DNA of 64,000 nt from Massilia sp. CFBP 13721. GTDB taxonomy: Bacteria > Pseudomonadota > Gammaproteobacteria > Burkholderiales > Burkholderiaceae_D. Each line of letters begins with the position of its first letter. Position 1 is the first letter of the stretch. Under the pieces are notes generated by a model. The model had not been told where the DNA came from. It saw only the letters and a program-made list of their open reading frames with translations, and made no database searches. Of the stretch, positions 42,724 through 51,720 are shown one piece after another. Where the stretch lies: NCBI RefSeq assembly GCF_014842025.1, contig NZ_JACYUY010000013.1, positions 1 to 64,000 on the forward strand. The letters run 5' to 3'. The position numbers were made by a program, and so were the translations under genes.

Positions 42724-43574
42724 CGGTTCATCCTCGACATCGACAGCAGGCGTTCGAACAGATGCACGTCCTGCTCGTTCTTCAGCAGGGCGCCATGCAG
42801 CGGCGGCACCACGGTCTTGTTGTCCTTCGAATGCAGCGCTTCGGCCGGAATGTCCTCGGCCATCAAGAGTTTGAGCCAGTCGAGGAATTCCGAGGTCGAC
42901 GGCTTTTTCTTGATGCCGGGGATGTCGCGCACGTTGTAAAAACTCTGCAGCGCGGCGGCCAGCAGCTCCTGCTTCAGCCGCGGGTAGTGCACCTGCACGA
43001 TGTCGGCCATCGTCTCGCGGTCGGGGAATTTGATGTAGTGAAAGAAGCAGCGGCGCAGGAAAGCGTCCGGCAGTTCCTTCTCGTTGTTGGAGGTGATGAT
43101 CACCAGCGGACGGTGCTTGGCGACGACCATTTCGCGCGTCTCGTAGACGTAGAACTCCATGCGGTCGAGTTCGCGTAATAAATCGTTGGGGAATTCGATG
43201 TCGGCCTTGTCGATCTCGTCGATGAGGAGGACCACCGGTTCCGGCGCCGTAAAGGCTTGCCACAGCACGCCCTTGACGATGTAGTTGTGGATGTCGCGCA
43301 CGCGCTCGTCACCCAACTGCGAATCGCGCAGGCGCGAGACGGCGTCGTATTCGTACAGGCCTTGCTGGGCCTTGGTGGTCGATTTCACGTGCCACTGCAT
43401 CAGCGGCATGTTCAGCGCCGACGCCACTTCCTCGGCCAGCATGGTTTTACCGGTGCCGGGCTCGCCCTTGATCAGGAGCGGACGCTGCAGCGTCAGGGCG
43501 GCATTCACTGCCAGCTTCAGGTCGCTTGTCGCGACATAGCTTTCGGTGCCTTCGAAACGGGGATGGGCTTGCAT
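42720..43574 (-). CDS. MoxR-family AAA+ ATPase
   Basis: A 284-residue AAA+ ATPase. The Walker A is GEPGTGKTML, the Walker B LLIDEIDKAD, sensor 1 lies in IITSNNEKELPDAFLRRC (Asn and the Arg finger), with the C-terminal lid after it. MoxR proteins act with VWA partners as chaperones in cofactor insertion and enzyme maturation. It heads the moxR-GNAT-VWA operon and is divergent from the cytochrome c genes. Confidence 0.92.
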   Translation of the reverse strand: MQAHPRFEGTESYVATSDLKLAVNAALTLQRPLLIKGEPGTGKTMLAEEVASALNMPLMQWHVKSTTKAQQGLYEYDAVSRLRDSQLGDERVRDIHNYIVKGVLWQAFTAPEPVVLLIDEIDKADIEFPNDLLRELDRMEFYVYETREMVVAKHRPLVIITSNNEKELPDAFLRRCFFHYIKFPDRETMADIVQVHYPRLKQELLAAALQSFYNVRDIPGIKKKPSTSEFLDWLKLLMAEDIPAEALHSKDNKTVVPPLHGALLKNEQDVHLFERLLSMSRMNR

Positions 43575-43754
43575 GGGCGTCTATCGTGAAGAGGAAAATC
43601 CCGAGTATATGCCAGAACTTTCGGTGCGGCTGACGACGCGTACGACGTTGGTAGACTGCAATCTTTTGTTGGGCTAGAATCGACAGGTTAGTAGTAGATA
43701 ACTAATTTTTTGTGCGGTAGCGGTTTTCGATTAAAAAATTTTGCGATTCCCACC

Positions 43755-44090
43755 ATGAAAAAACTTTTGGCAGTACTCGTTCTGGCCGCCGGCGTCGGCC
43801 CTGCGCTCGCAGCGGACGTCGTCGGCAATCCGAAAGCCGCACAAAGCAAGATCGAGATGTGCATCGGTTGCCACGGCATTCCTGGCTACAAAGCCAGCTT
43901 CCCCGAGGTCTACCAGGTGCCGATGATCGGCGGCCAGTCGGCCAAGTACATCGAATCCGCACTGCACGCCTACAAGAAGGGCGACCGCAAGCATCCGTCG
44001 ATGCGGGGCATCGCCACCAGCCTGTCGGACCAGGACATCGCCGACGTCGCCGCCTATTATTCGCAGCAGAACGGCCAGAGCCGCAAGTAA
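43755..44090 (+). CDS. Small periplasmic cytochrome c
   Basis: A 111-residue monohaem cytochrome with a signal peptide (MKKLLAVLVLAAGVGPALA). The haem motif is CIGCH at mature N-terminus, and the axial Met is probably in HPSMRGIATSLSDQD. It resembles class I cytochromes c (c4/c553-like half). It transfers electrons in the periplasm; the partner is unknown. ATG 43755 is the start of the signal peptide. The second cytochrome gene starts 11 bases after its stop. Confidence 0.9.
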   Translation: MKKLLAVLVLAAGVGPALAADVVGNPKAAQSKIEMCIGCHGIPGYKASFPEVYQVPMIGGQSAKYIESALHAYKKGDRKHPSMRGIATSLSDQDIADVAAYYSQQNGQSRK

Positions 44091-44101
44091 GGACCCACGC
44101 C

Positions 44102-44443
44102 ATGAAAAAACTGATCATCGCGCTGGCCCTCGGCGCCGTTTCGTTTTCCGCTGCCGCCGCCGACGTCAAGCGCGGCGAAGAGCTGACCAAGAAGTACAAC
44201 TGCGCGTCCTGCCACGGCGCCGACTATAATAAGCCGATCGACCCGAGCTATCCGAAGCTGGCCGGCCAGCATGCCGACTACCTGGCGCACGCCCTGATGG
44301 CCTATAAACGCGGCGGCGACCAGGCCAACGGGCGCAGCAACCCGATCATGGCCGGCTTCGCCAAGCCGCTGTCGAACCAGGACATGGCCGACATCGGCGC
44401 CTATCTTTCCAGCCTGCCGTCGCAGCTGGTGGTGCGCAAATAA
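44102..44443 (+). CDS. Second small periplasmic cytochrome c
   Basis: A 113-residue monohaem cytochrome with a signal peptide (MKKLIIALALGAVSFSAAA), haem motif CASCH at about 37 and likely axial Met in NPIMAGFAKPLSNQD. It is a diverged paralogue of the preceding gene; the two could form a pair equivalent to the two halves of a dihaem cytochrome c4. The pair ends at a terminator before the SulP transporter. Confidence 0.9.
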   Translation: MKKLIIALALGAVSFSAAAADVKRGEELTKKYNCASCHGADYNKPIDPSYPKLAGQHADYLAHALMAYKRGGDQANGRSNPIMAGFAKPLSNQDMADIGAYLSSLPSQLVVRK

Positions 44444-44486
44444 GCCACTAGCCGCCCGGCCCGCGCCGGAGACTAAATACCATCGG

Positions 44487-44530
44487 AATCCCCCGGATCC
44501 GGCTTGATTTGCCGGCGCCGGGGGATTTTC
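44487..44530 (+). terminator. Intrinsic terminator of the cytochrome pair
   Basis: A ten-base stem (AATCCCCCGG / CCGGGGGATT) that encloses a smaller CCGGC/GCCGG stem is followed by TTTTC. The TTG start of the SulP gene lies about 20 bases downstream. Confidence 0.85.
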
Positions 44531-44551
44531 ATTTTCCATCTGGAGTTTATT

Positions 44552-46057
44552 TTGCAGTCTGTTTCACCTGCCTACCTTAAAACCAACCTGCTCAGCGGCC
44601 TGACCGTCGCGTTGGCGCTGGTGCCCGAAGCGATCGCCTTTGCGCTGGTCGCCCATGTCTCGCCATTGACCGGCCTGTACGCCGCCGTGCTGGTCTCTTT
44701 CATCACCTCGGCCTTTGGCGGACGGCCCGGCATGATCTCCGGTGCGGCCGGCGCGCTGGCCGTGGTGATGGTGGCGCTAGTGGTCGAACACGGCGTGCAA
44801 TACCTGTTCGCGGCGATCGTGCTGATGGGACTGTTCCAGATGCTGTTCGCCGCCGCCCGGCTCGGCAAGTTCATCCGCATGGTGCCGTATCCGGTGATGC
44901 TCGGCTTCGTCAACGGCCTGGCGCTGGTGATCTTCATCGCCCAGTTCGGCCATTTTAAAATCGGCGGGGAGTGGATGCAGGGTGCGCAACTGTTCACCAT
45001 GCTCGGGCTGGTGGCCGCGACCATGGCGGTCATCTACCTCACGCCGCGCATCACCAAGGCGGTGCCGGCCACGCTGGTCGGTATCCTGGTGGTCACGGCA
45101 GGCGCCGCGCTGCTCGGCATCGAATCGAAGACCGTCGGCGACCTGGGCGCGATCGGCGGCGGCTTGCCGCAGTTCGCCCTGCCGGAGGTGCCGTTCAACT
45201 TCGACACCTTGCGCATCGTGCTGCCGTATTCGCTGGTGCTGGCCGGCGTCGGCCTGATCGAGTCGCTGCTGACCCTGACGCTGGTCGACGAGATCACGGA
45301 AACGCGCGGCCAGCCGAACCGCGAATGCATGGCGCAGGGCACGGCCAACATCGTCACCGCGTGTTTCGGCGGCATGGGCGGCTGCGCCATGATCGGCCAA
45401 TCGATGATCAACGTGAACAACGGCGCCTACGGCCGCCTGTCGGGCATCGCCGCCTCGCTGTTCCTGCTGTCGTTCATCCTGTTCGGCTCGGCCTGGATCG
45501 AGCAGATTCCGCTGGCGGCGCTGATCGGCGTGATGTTCGTGGTCTGCGAAAAGACCTTCGAGTGGGGCACCTTCCGCACCATCGGCAAGGTCCCGCGCGC
45601 CGATACGCTGGTGGTGGTGCTGGTGGCGGCGATCACCTTGATCTTCGACCTGGCGGTGGCGGTACTGGTGGGCGTAATCGTGTCGGCGCTGGTGTTCGCC
45701 TGGCAGCATGCGAAGCAGATTGGCGTGAAGACGAGCGTCGACGCCCAGGGCTGGAAGGTCTATGAGCTGGAAGGCACGCTGTTCTTCGCCTCGATCGCCA
45801 ATTTCAACGAACTGTTTACGCCGAAAGACGACCCGCAAGACGTGGTGGTCGAATTCCGCCGCGCGCGCGTGGTCGACCATTCGGCGATCCAGGCGATCGA
45901 CGCGCTGGCCGAACGCTATCGGGTGCTGGGCAAGCGCCTGCACCTGCGCCACCTGAGCGCGGACTGCCGCGAGCTGCTGGGCCGGGCGCAGGACATGATT
46001 GAGGTGAATGTGGTGGAAGATCCGAGGTATCGGGTGGCGGACGACAAGCTGGGCTGA
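44552..46057 (+). CDS. SulP/SLC26-family anion transporter
   Basis: A 501-residue membrane protein. The N-terminal ~390 residues give about 11-14 hydrophobic segments with GLTVALALVPEAIAFALVAHVSPLTGLYAA and GGMGGCAMIGQSMIN typical of SulP. The C-terminal STAS domain (~400-495) includes EFRRARVVDHSAIQAIDAL. Family members take up sulfate, bicarbonate or dicarboxylates; the substrate is not evident. The TTG at 44552 with CTGGAG six bases upstream fits best; a TTG at 44504 lies in the terminator hairpin. Confidence 0.88.
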   Translation: MQSVSPAYLKTNLLSGLTVALALVPEAIAFALVAHVSPLTGLYAAVLVSFITSAFGGRPGMISGAAGALAVVMVALVVEHGVQYLFAAIVLMGLFQMLFAAARLGKFIRMVPYPVMLGFVNGLALVIFIAQFGHFKIGGEWMQGAQLFTMLGLVAATMAVIYLTPRITKAVPATLVGILVVTAGAALLGIESKTVGDLGAIGGGLPQFALPEVPFNFDTLRIVLPYSLVLAGVGLIESLLTLTLVDEITETRGQPNRECMAQGTANIVTACFGGMGGCAMIGQSMINVNNGAYGRLSGIAASLFLLSFILFGSAWIEQIPLAALIGVMFVVCEKTFEWGTFRTIGKVPRADTLVVVLVAAITLIFDLAVAVLVGVIVSALVFAWQHAKQIGVKTSVDAQGWKVYELEGTLFFASIANFNELFTPKDDPQDVVVEFRRARVVDHSAIQAIDALAERYRVLGKRLHLRHLSADCRELLGRAQDMIEVNVVEDPRYRVADDKLG

Positions 46058-46060
46058 TTT

Positions 46061-46182
46061 CGTAGGGTGGGCCGGGCGGCGAACCGCTCCGCCCACGCGG
46101 TCGTACCGTTGCATACCCCGACGCTTGGTTCAACGTTTCGACATGCATGCGCAGCACCGCGTGGGCGGAGCCCACCCTACGG
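46061..46182. repeat. Pair of inverted GTAGGGTGG-type repeats
   Basis: Unit 46061-46100 (CGTAGGGTGGGCCGGGCGG...CCGCCCACGCGG) is nearly the paaY-paaZ copy. The inverted unit 46156-46182 (ACCGCGTGGGCGGAGCCCACCCTACGG) faces it. Both lie between the SulP stop and the bidirectional terminator. Confidence 0.88.
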
Positions 46183-46228
46183 ACCGTGGATAACCATAGT
46201 GCGGCGGGCCACCCGCGAACATGATACG

Positions 46229-46255
46229 AAAAAAGCGGCCTTGGCCGCTTTTTTG
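46229..46255. terminator. Bidirectional terminator
   Basis: AAAAAAGCGGCC and GGCCGCTTTTTT form a 12-base stem with a two-base loop, enclosed by GATAC/GTATC. It has Ts on both strands and serves the convergent SulP and DUF1841 genes. Confidence 0.93.
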
Positions 46256-46274
46256 TATCAGATTGCCGCTGACC

Positions 46275-46703
46275 TCAGCGCGTTGCGCGCCGCCGCACGC
46301 ACTCGATATATGCGTCGGTATCCGGCGGAGTGCTGTTGCGTTGCGAGGTCCAGATCATCTCGCCGAGACACTCCATGATCTCGTGGTGGGCATCGTGCTC
46401 GCCTATGCGGTTCACCAGCAGATCGTGCGCCGCCTTGATGCCGCGCGGCTGGTCGATCGAGACCTGTTCGGCGATCGACAGGTGCATCGACAGGTGTAAA
46501 AACGGATTCGGCTGGCCGCCTTCGACCGAATAATCGCGCGCGACGGCTGCGTCGGCGTCGGCGAGGGCGTCGTGGTATTCGGGGTGCTGGACGATCCAGT
46601 CGGCGGCGATGGCGTCCATCGGCGTGAGGATCTCGCCGGCGCGCTGCTTGCGCAGGGCTTCGCAAAAAAAGCGGCGCACGTCGTGCGAAGAGGGCGTGAA
46701 CAT
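46275..46703 (-). CDS. DUF1841 family protein
   Basis: A 142-residue soluble helical protein of the DUF1841 family, characteristic of beta- and gammaproteobacteria. Landmarks are the N-terminal FTPSSHDVRRFFCEAL, NPFLHLSMHLSIAEQVSIDQPRG, and HDAHHEIMECLGEMIW. The conserved His cluster might bind metal, but no function is known. It follows the retropepsin-like gene by 31 bases on the same strand and may be co-transcribed. It ends at the bidirectional terminator. Confidence 0.88.
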   Translation of the reverse strand: MFTPSSHDVRRFFCEALRKQRAGEILTPMDAIAADWIVQHPEYHDALADADAAVARDYSVEGGQPNPFLHLSMHLSIAEQVSIDQPRGIKAAHDLLVNRIGEHDAHHEIMECLGEMIWTSQRNSTPPDTDAYIECVRRRATR

Positions 46704-46734
46704 GGGGGAGTAGGCAGGAACGATAGAGTGGCCG

Positions 46735-48264
46735 TCATTGTAGCGCGCGCTGCGACGGCGCGTGCGAGGGCGCGCACTGTGCCTCGAAGCGGGCGCTGAG
46801 CGCCGCGGCCGGCCCGGCTTCGCCGTGTGCGCCGTGCCAATCCGACATGGCCGACAATGCCTCGCAAGTTTGCTTGCGTGCGCGCTCGCCGTCGCCGGCG
46901 GCGGCCTGCTTCAGCAAGGACTCGGCCGTCATCTTGCCGAGAAAAAAATCGGCGACCGGCGCCGGCCAGGCCTGGTTCTGGCTGCGTGCAAGGTTGGCTG
47001 CCAGTTCGGTGCGCGCCAGGTCCGCCTGTTTGTTGCGGATGCGCGCGAGATACAGCCACATTGCCGCCTTGCGGTTCGACGGCAGCTTGTCGGCCGCATG
47101 GCGCAGGCGCACGATGCCCTGTTCGAGGAAGCCTTGCTGCACCAGCGCGTGTCCGGTCATCAGGTTCGCGCTTGGATTGCCGCCGAGCGTGGCTTTTTCG
47201 AGCCAGCCGCTGCTGCGCGCCGCATCGCCAGGCGCGGCGCCGCCCTGGGTGGCAAGGTAAGCGGCGAGCATCTGCGCATCGTGGTTGCCCGCTTCGGCTT
47301 CCTCGACGATCCACGGTTCGAGCTTCCTGCGCTGGCCGAAAGGCTCGCCGCCGACGTAGGAGAGGTAGATCTTTTGCTGGCTCATGGCGATCAGCACGCG
47401 GTGGGCACGCAGGAAATCGGCGCCGAGCAGGATGTCGACATGGCCCTTCCAGTCGATCACGCCGACCTGGGCGTTGCGCACGATTTCGTCGCCGATCTGG
47501 AAGGTGGCGAAACTGGTGCTCCAGTGCGTCACACGCCTGGCGCCGATGCCGATACTGTCGCCCAGGCGCGTCAGGTCGGGCGCGTCCAGGCGCAGGCCGG
47601 CGCGCTGTGCGGCGGCCAGGCCAATGACGGTGCTGGCAGCACCGGTGTCGATCATCGCGCGCATTTTCTTGCCGTTGACGAGGACGCTGAATTGAGGATT
47701 CGGGCTCTGGTCAAGGTTGGCTTCGAATGGAATTTCCATGGCCGCCTCATCCCAGTAGGCCAGGGAGGCGCCGCTGCAGTTCGATGGCTGGAAGAAGCGC
47801 ATCTTTTTGGTGGCCAGCGACAATTCCATGTCGGTTTGCAGCAGGAAGGGCGCGCCGATGATCGCATCGTAGGCGGGCGGATCGCCAAAGTCGGCCAGCA
47901 TCGGCATCCAGCCGCGGCCGGTTTGCAGCGGGCCGGCGGTGAATGCGTCGACCCGGGCCAGGTAGATGGCGGCATCCCCGCCGATGCCTTTCGCGTAGTG
48001 GCCCGTGGCGCGCATGGACAGCTTGCGGCGCTCGGCCCCGGTTTTGGTCAGCAGCGTGTCGAAGGCCCCGGTATCGACCAGCATGGTCGCCGGGGTGCCG
48101 TTGATGCTGCCCTCGGTACTCAGGGCCAGCTCCTGGCCGCTGTAGTGCAGGGGCAGCATGCCGACCTGGAGGTAACGGCAGGCCGGCGCCTCGGCCCGGG
48201 CGGTGGGCGCCACGGCGGTACACAGGACGAGCGCAGCGAAAGCGGACAGGAGGGTCGATTTCAT
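46735..48264 (-). CDS. Secreted retropepsin-like aspartic peptidase with helical repeats
   Basis: A 509-residue exported protein (signal peptide MKSTLLSAFAALVLCTAVAPTARA). It has two retropepsin-like halves in one chain: the first Asp motif LVDTGAFDTLL near 60 and the second MIDTGAASTVIG near 208, each followed by a flap-like strand. Two such lobes in a single chain would form a pepsin-like intramolecular dimer. Residues ~320-500 are helical and resemble Sel1/TPR repeats (AYLATQGGAAPGDAARSSGWLEKA). Substrates are unknown, and it is likely periplasmic. Confidence 0.82.
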   Translation of the reverse strand: MKSTLLSAFAALVLCTAVAPTARAEAPACRYLQVGMLPLHYSGQELALSTEGSINGTPATMLVDTGAFDTLLTKTGAERRKLSMRATGHYAKGIGGDAAIYLARVDAFTAGPLQTGRGWMPMLADFGDPPAYDAIIGAPFLLQTDMELSLATKKMRFFQPSNCSGASLAYWDEAAMEIPFEANLDQSPNPQFSVLVNGKKMRAMIDTGAASTVIGLAAAQRAGLRLDAPDLTRLGDSIGIGARRVTHWSTSFATFQIGDEIVRNAQVGVIDWKGHVDILLGADFLRAHRVLIAMSQQKIYLSYVGGEPFGQRRKLEPWIVEEAEAGNHDAQMLAAYLATQGGAAPGDAARSSGWLEKATLGGNPSANLMTGHALVQQGFLEQGIVRLRHAADKLPSNRKAAMWLYLARIRNKQADLARTELAANLARSQNQAWPAPVADFFLGKMTAESLLKQAAAGDGERARKQTCEALSAMSDWHGAHGEAGPAAALSARFEAQCAPSHAPSQRALQ

Positions 48265-48338
48265 CGATCCGATTCTACCGGGGAAGTTTCCAATCCAGCA
48301 ATAAATAAATGGCGGGACGACGCGCGCTCAAGGCGAAA

Positions 48339-48377
48339 AAAAGCAGGCGCCACCACTTGCGTGATGTGCCTGCTTTT
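48339..48377 (-). terminator. Intrinsic terminator of rppH
   Basis: AAAAGCAGGC and GCCTGCTTTT form a ten-base stem (19-base loop) 36 bases beyond the rppH stop. The minus strand continues with a run of seven Ts. Confidence 0.82.
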
Positions 48378-48412
48378 CGACGCCATGCGGCTTTCACGCC
48401 TGGCGGTGTTGA

Positions 48413-49033
48413 TTACTTCTCCGGCGCCAGCATCAGTTGCGGCTCGCTGCTGGCCAGCGGCGCCTTGACGGCAGGCTTGTTCGCTGCCGCGCTGCTGGTG
48501 GTGCGCGGCTGGCGCAGGTAACGCGCGCTGTGGCGGCGCTCGCCATGGCCGCCGTTGGGCGGCATGGTGAGAAAACGCGACAGCTCCTGCAATGCGCGCT
48601 GGTACACGTCACGCTTGAACTCGATGACCACGTCCAGCGGCACCCAGTAATCGTGCCAGCGCCAGGCGTCGAACTCCGGATGGTCGGTCAGGCGCAGATT
48701 GACGTCGTTGTCGCGCGCAACCATGCGCAACAAAAACCAGATCTGCTTCTGGCCGCGGTAATGGCCGCGGATTTCGCGCTTGATGAAATGGTCGGGCACC
48801 TCATAGCGCAGCCAGTCGCGGGTGCGGCCCACGATCTTGACGTGCTCCTGGCGCAAACCGATTTCTTCCTCGAGCTCGCGGTACATCGCCTGTTCCGGCG
48901 TTTCGCCGTATTTGATCCCCCCTTGCGGAAACTGCCAAGAGTGCTCGCGCACCCGTTTGCCCCACCACACCTCGTTATTGGCGTTAAGCAGGATGATGCC
49001 GACGTTGGGGCGGAACCCTTCCCGATCGAGCAT
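48413..49033 (-). CDS. rppH: RNA 5'-pyrophosphohydrolase
   Basis: A 206-residue Nudix hydrolase that removes pyrophosphate from mRNA 5' ends and so triggers RNase E decay. The Nudix box is [23 protein letters not shown]. Other RppH marks are [35 protein letters not shown] and IWFLLRM. The ~45-residue C-terminal tail beyond LSRFL is variable and Arg/Ala-rich, as in other betaproteobacteria. It is divergent from proS, the usual betaproteobacterial neighbour. Confidence 0.94.
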   Translation of the reverse strand: MLDREGFRPNVGIILLNANNEVWWGKRVREHSWQFPQGGIKYGETPEQAMYRELEEEIGLRQEHVKIVGRTRDWLRYEVPDHFIKREIRGHYRGQKQIWFLLRMVARDNDVNLRLTDHPEFDAWRWHDYWVPLDVVIEFKRDVYQRALQELSRFLTMPPNGGHGERRHSARYLRQPRTTSSAAANKPAVKAPLASSEPQLMLAPEK

Positions 49034-49237
49034 AAGAACACCTCGAAACTTTCTGCCGGCTTCCGGGTCCTTACATTTTTACCTACAAATCCACACGTCA
49101 GCTTCCCTCGTGCACAACGAAAACGGCGGACGCTGCGTGTTCAAGACCCATTTGTACAAAGATTGGACGCATCAGCCAGCTAATCCTTTAAAATTAGGTC
49201 GATTATAACTCTCTCTTTTTAAAAAGAATTCATCGAT

Positions 49238-50968
49238 ATGCGTGCCTCACGATTTTTTATTTCTACGCTTAAAGAAGCGCCATCCGACGCCGAGATCGTC
49301 AGTCACCAGTTGATGATGCGCGCCGGGATGATCAAGCGCCTCGGCTCCGGTATCTATACGTACATGCCGATCGGCCTGCGCGTGATCCGCAAGGTCGAAG
49401 CCATCATCCGCGAAGAGATGAACAAGTCGGGTGCGCTCGAACTCCTGATGCCGGTGGTGCAGCCGGCGGAACTGTGGCAGGAAACCGGCCGCTGGGACAA
49501 GATGGGTGCGGAACTGATGCGCGTCAAGGACCGCCATGGCCGCGAGTTCGCCATCCAGCCGACCTCGGAAGAAGTGGTTACCGACGTGGTGCGCAGCGAG
49601 ATCAAATCCTACCGCCAGCTGCCGCTGAATTTTTACCACATCCAGACCAAGTTCCGCGACGAACGCCGTCCACGCTTCGGCCTGATGCGCGGCCGCGAGT
49701 TCACGATGAAGGATGCGTATTCGTTCGACCGCGACCTGGCCGGCATGCAGCAGTCGTATCAGATCATGTTCGACGCCTACGTCCGCATCTTCAATCGCTT
49801 CGGCTTGAAATTCCGCGCGGTGGCAGCCGACAACGGCGCCATCGGCGGCACCGGCTCGCATGAATTCCACGTCATCGCCAGCACCGGCGAAGACGCGCTG
49901 GTCTACTGCCCGGATTCGGATTTCGCAGCCAACATGGAAGCGGCCGAAGCGCTGGCGATCGGCGAGCGCGGCGTGGCGACCGAGCAAATGACCAAGGTGC
50001 CGACGCCTGGCAAGACCAAGTGCGAAACGGTCGCCGAGTTGCTGAACCTGCCGCTGGCGCGCACCGTCAAAACGATCGCGCTGACGGTCGAGGCCGAAGA
50101 AGAGGGCAAGACCAGCAAGCAGTACTTCATGCTGCTGCTGCGCGGCGACCATGAACTGAACGAAGTCAAGGTCGGCAAGGTCGCCGGCCTGGCGAATCAC
50201 CGCTTCTCGACCGAAGCCGAAATCCAGGAAGTCTACGGCACCGTGCCGGGCTACCTGGGTCCGGTGGCGCCGAAGCAGGCGGTCACCATCGTTGCCGACC
50301 GCACGGTCGCCAACATGGCCGATTTCGTCTGCGGCGCCAACGAAGTCGACGCCCACCTGACGGGCGTGAACTGGGGCCGCGACCTGCCGGAACCGCTCGT
50401 TGCCGACCTGCGCAACGTGGTCGAGGGCGACGCGTCGCCGGACGGCAAGGGCGTGCTGGCGATCGAGCGCGGCATCGAAGTCGGCCACGTGTTCCAGCTC
50501 GGTACCGCCTACTCGGAAAAGATGGGCGCGACCTTCCTGGATGAAAACGGCAAGCCGGCGCCGCTGCAGATGGGCTGCTACGGCATCGGCGTGACCCGCA
50601 TCCTGGGCGCGGCCATCGAACAGAACTTCGACGACAAGGGCATCGTCTGGCCGGACGCACTGGCGCCGTTCCAGCTGGTGCTGTGCCCGATGGGCATGGA
50701 CCGCAGCGAGATGGTCAAGACCCAGGTCGAGGCGCTGTACACCGAACTGCAGGCGGCTGGTGTCGACGTCATCGTCGACGACCGTGGCCTGCGTCCGGGC
50801 GCGATGTTCGCCGACTGGGAACTGATCGGCGTACCGCACCGCATCGTCATCGGCGAGCGCGGCCTGAAGGAAGGCAACCTGGAATACCTGGGCCGCCGCG
50901 AGTCCGAAGCCACGGCCGTGCCGGTGGCGGAGATCGCCGCCTTCATCAAGGGCAAGCTGGGCCAGTGA
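49238..50968 (+). CDS. proS: Prolyl-tRNA synthetase
   Basis: A 576-residue class II tRNA synthetase that charges tRNA-Pro. Motif 1 lies around [15 protein letters not shown], motif 2 in [25 protein letters not shown], and motif 3 in [13 protein letters not shown]. The bacterial editing insertion (~225-400) removes mischarged Ala. The C-terminal anticodon-binding domain has [31 protein letters not shown]. Its stop overlaps the lytic transglycosylase start (TGATG). Confidence 0.96.
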   Translation: MRASRFFISTLKEAPSDAEIVSHQLMMRAGMIKRLGSGIYTYMPIGLRVIRKVEAIIREEMNKSGALELLMPVVQPAELWQETGRWDKMGAELMRVKDRHGREFAIQPTSEEVVTDVVRSEIKSYRQLPLNFYHIQTKFRDERRPRFGLMRGREFTMKDAYSFDRDLAGMQQSYQIMFDAYVRIFNRFGLKFRAVAADNGAIGGTGSHEFHVIASTGEDALVYCPDSDFAANMEAAEALAIGERGVATEQMTKVPTPGKTKCETVAELLNLPLARTVKTIALTVEAEEEGKTSKQYFMLLLRGDHELNEVKVGKVAGLANHRFSTEAEIQEVYGTVPGYLGPVAPKQAVTIVADRTVANMADFVCGANEVDAHLTGVNWGRDLPEPLVADLRNVVEGDASPDGKGVLAIERGIEVGHVFQLGTAYSEKMGATFLDENGKPAPLQMGCYGIGVTRILGAAIEQNFDDKGIVWPDALAPFQLVLCPMGMDRSEMVKTQVEALYTELQAAGVDVIVDDRGLRPGAMFADWELIGVPHRIVIGERGLKEGNLEYLGRRESEATAVPVAEIAAFIKGKLGQ

Positions 50969-51615
50969 TGCGGTGGGGCTTCCACGGCCGGGCGCGGGCC
51001 TGGCTGGGTGCGCACTTGCTCGCGGCCTTGCTTGGTGCGAGTGGGGCAGCGCACGCCGGCAACCAGAAAGAGGAAGCGATGGCGGACTCGGTGCGCCTGG
51101 CGCTGGCGAACGCCATTGCCGACACCCGGCCGCCGAAGCCGACTTTCCGCGACGAGGCCGCGCGCGTGCGCTACCAGCAGTGGTTCACGGAGATGTCGGC
51201 GCGTTTGAAGAAACGCCTGCCGGACGAGCAGTCGCGCACCGAGTTCCTCGAATCGGCCTGGTACGAAGCGACCCGCGCCGGGCTCGATCCGGGCCTGGTG
51301 CTGGGCCTGATCCAGGTCGAGTCGGCCTACCGCAAATACGCCGTCTCGGTCGCCGGCGCGCGCGGCTACATGCAGGTGATGCCGTTCTGGACCAAGGTCA
51401 TCGGCGACAACGACCGCCGCAAGCTGTTTCACATGCAGACGAATTTGCGCTACGGCTGCGCGATCCTGCGCATGTACATCGACATGGAACGCGGCAACCT
51501 GTATCTCGCCCTGGGCCGCTACAACGGCAGCCGCGGCAAGCCGCAGTATCCGAATGCGGTGCTGGCGGCGTGGAAGAAGTGGGAGTTCAGCCCCGTCGCA
51601 GTCGCGTCGCGCTGA
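50968..51615 (+). CDS. Exported lytic transglycosylase (SLT domain)
   Basis: A 215-residue exported muramidase (signal peptide [30 protein letters not shown]). The catalytic Glu is in IQVESAYRKYAVS, followed by GARGYMQVMPFW and LRYGCAILRMYID, with the final RYNGS helix. It cleaves peptidoglycan to 1,6-anhydro products. ATG 50968 overlaps the proS stop by one base, a close coupling found in betaproteobacteria. Confidence 0.9.
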   Translation: MRWGFHGRARAWLGAHLLAALLGASGAAHAGNQKEEAMADSVRLALANAIADTRPPKPTFRDEAARVRYQQWFTEMSARLKKRLPDEQSRTEFLESAWYEATRAGLDPGLVLGLIQVESAYRKYAVSVAGARGYMQVMPFWTKVIGDNDRRKLFHMQTNLRYGCAILRMYIDMERGNLYLALGRYNGSRGKPQYPNAVLAAWKKWEFSPVAVASR

Positions 51616-51720
51616 ACCATGCGCTTGACCCTACATCCTGCTGCACGCGCCCCATATCGTTTGAGCCACACCCGTCGTTTGCGGTATACACTCCCTGCTT
51701 TCTCCGCTACGAACTCCATC

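Noticed and set aside
42724-43263. Possible N-terminal extension making a 376-residue fusion with the acetyltransferase
   Set aside because: The extension is the moxR gene read in another frame. The acetyltransferase begins at the ATGA overlap at 42723 with normal domain length.
49141-49237. Sigma-70 promoter for proS (TTGGAC with TTTAAA, or TATAAC)
   Set aside because: Several partial hexamers are possible but none has good spacing and match on both sides, so no site was assigned.
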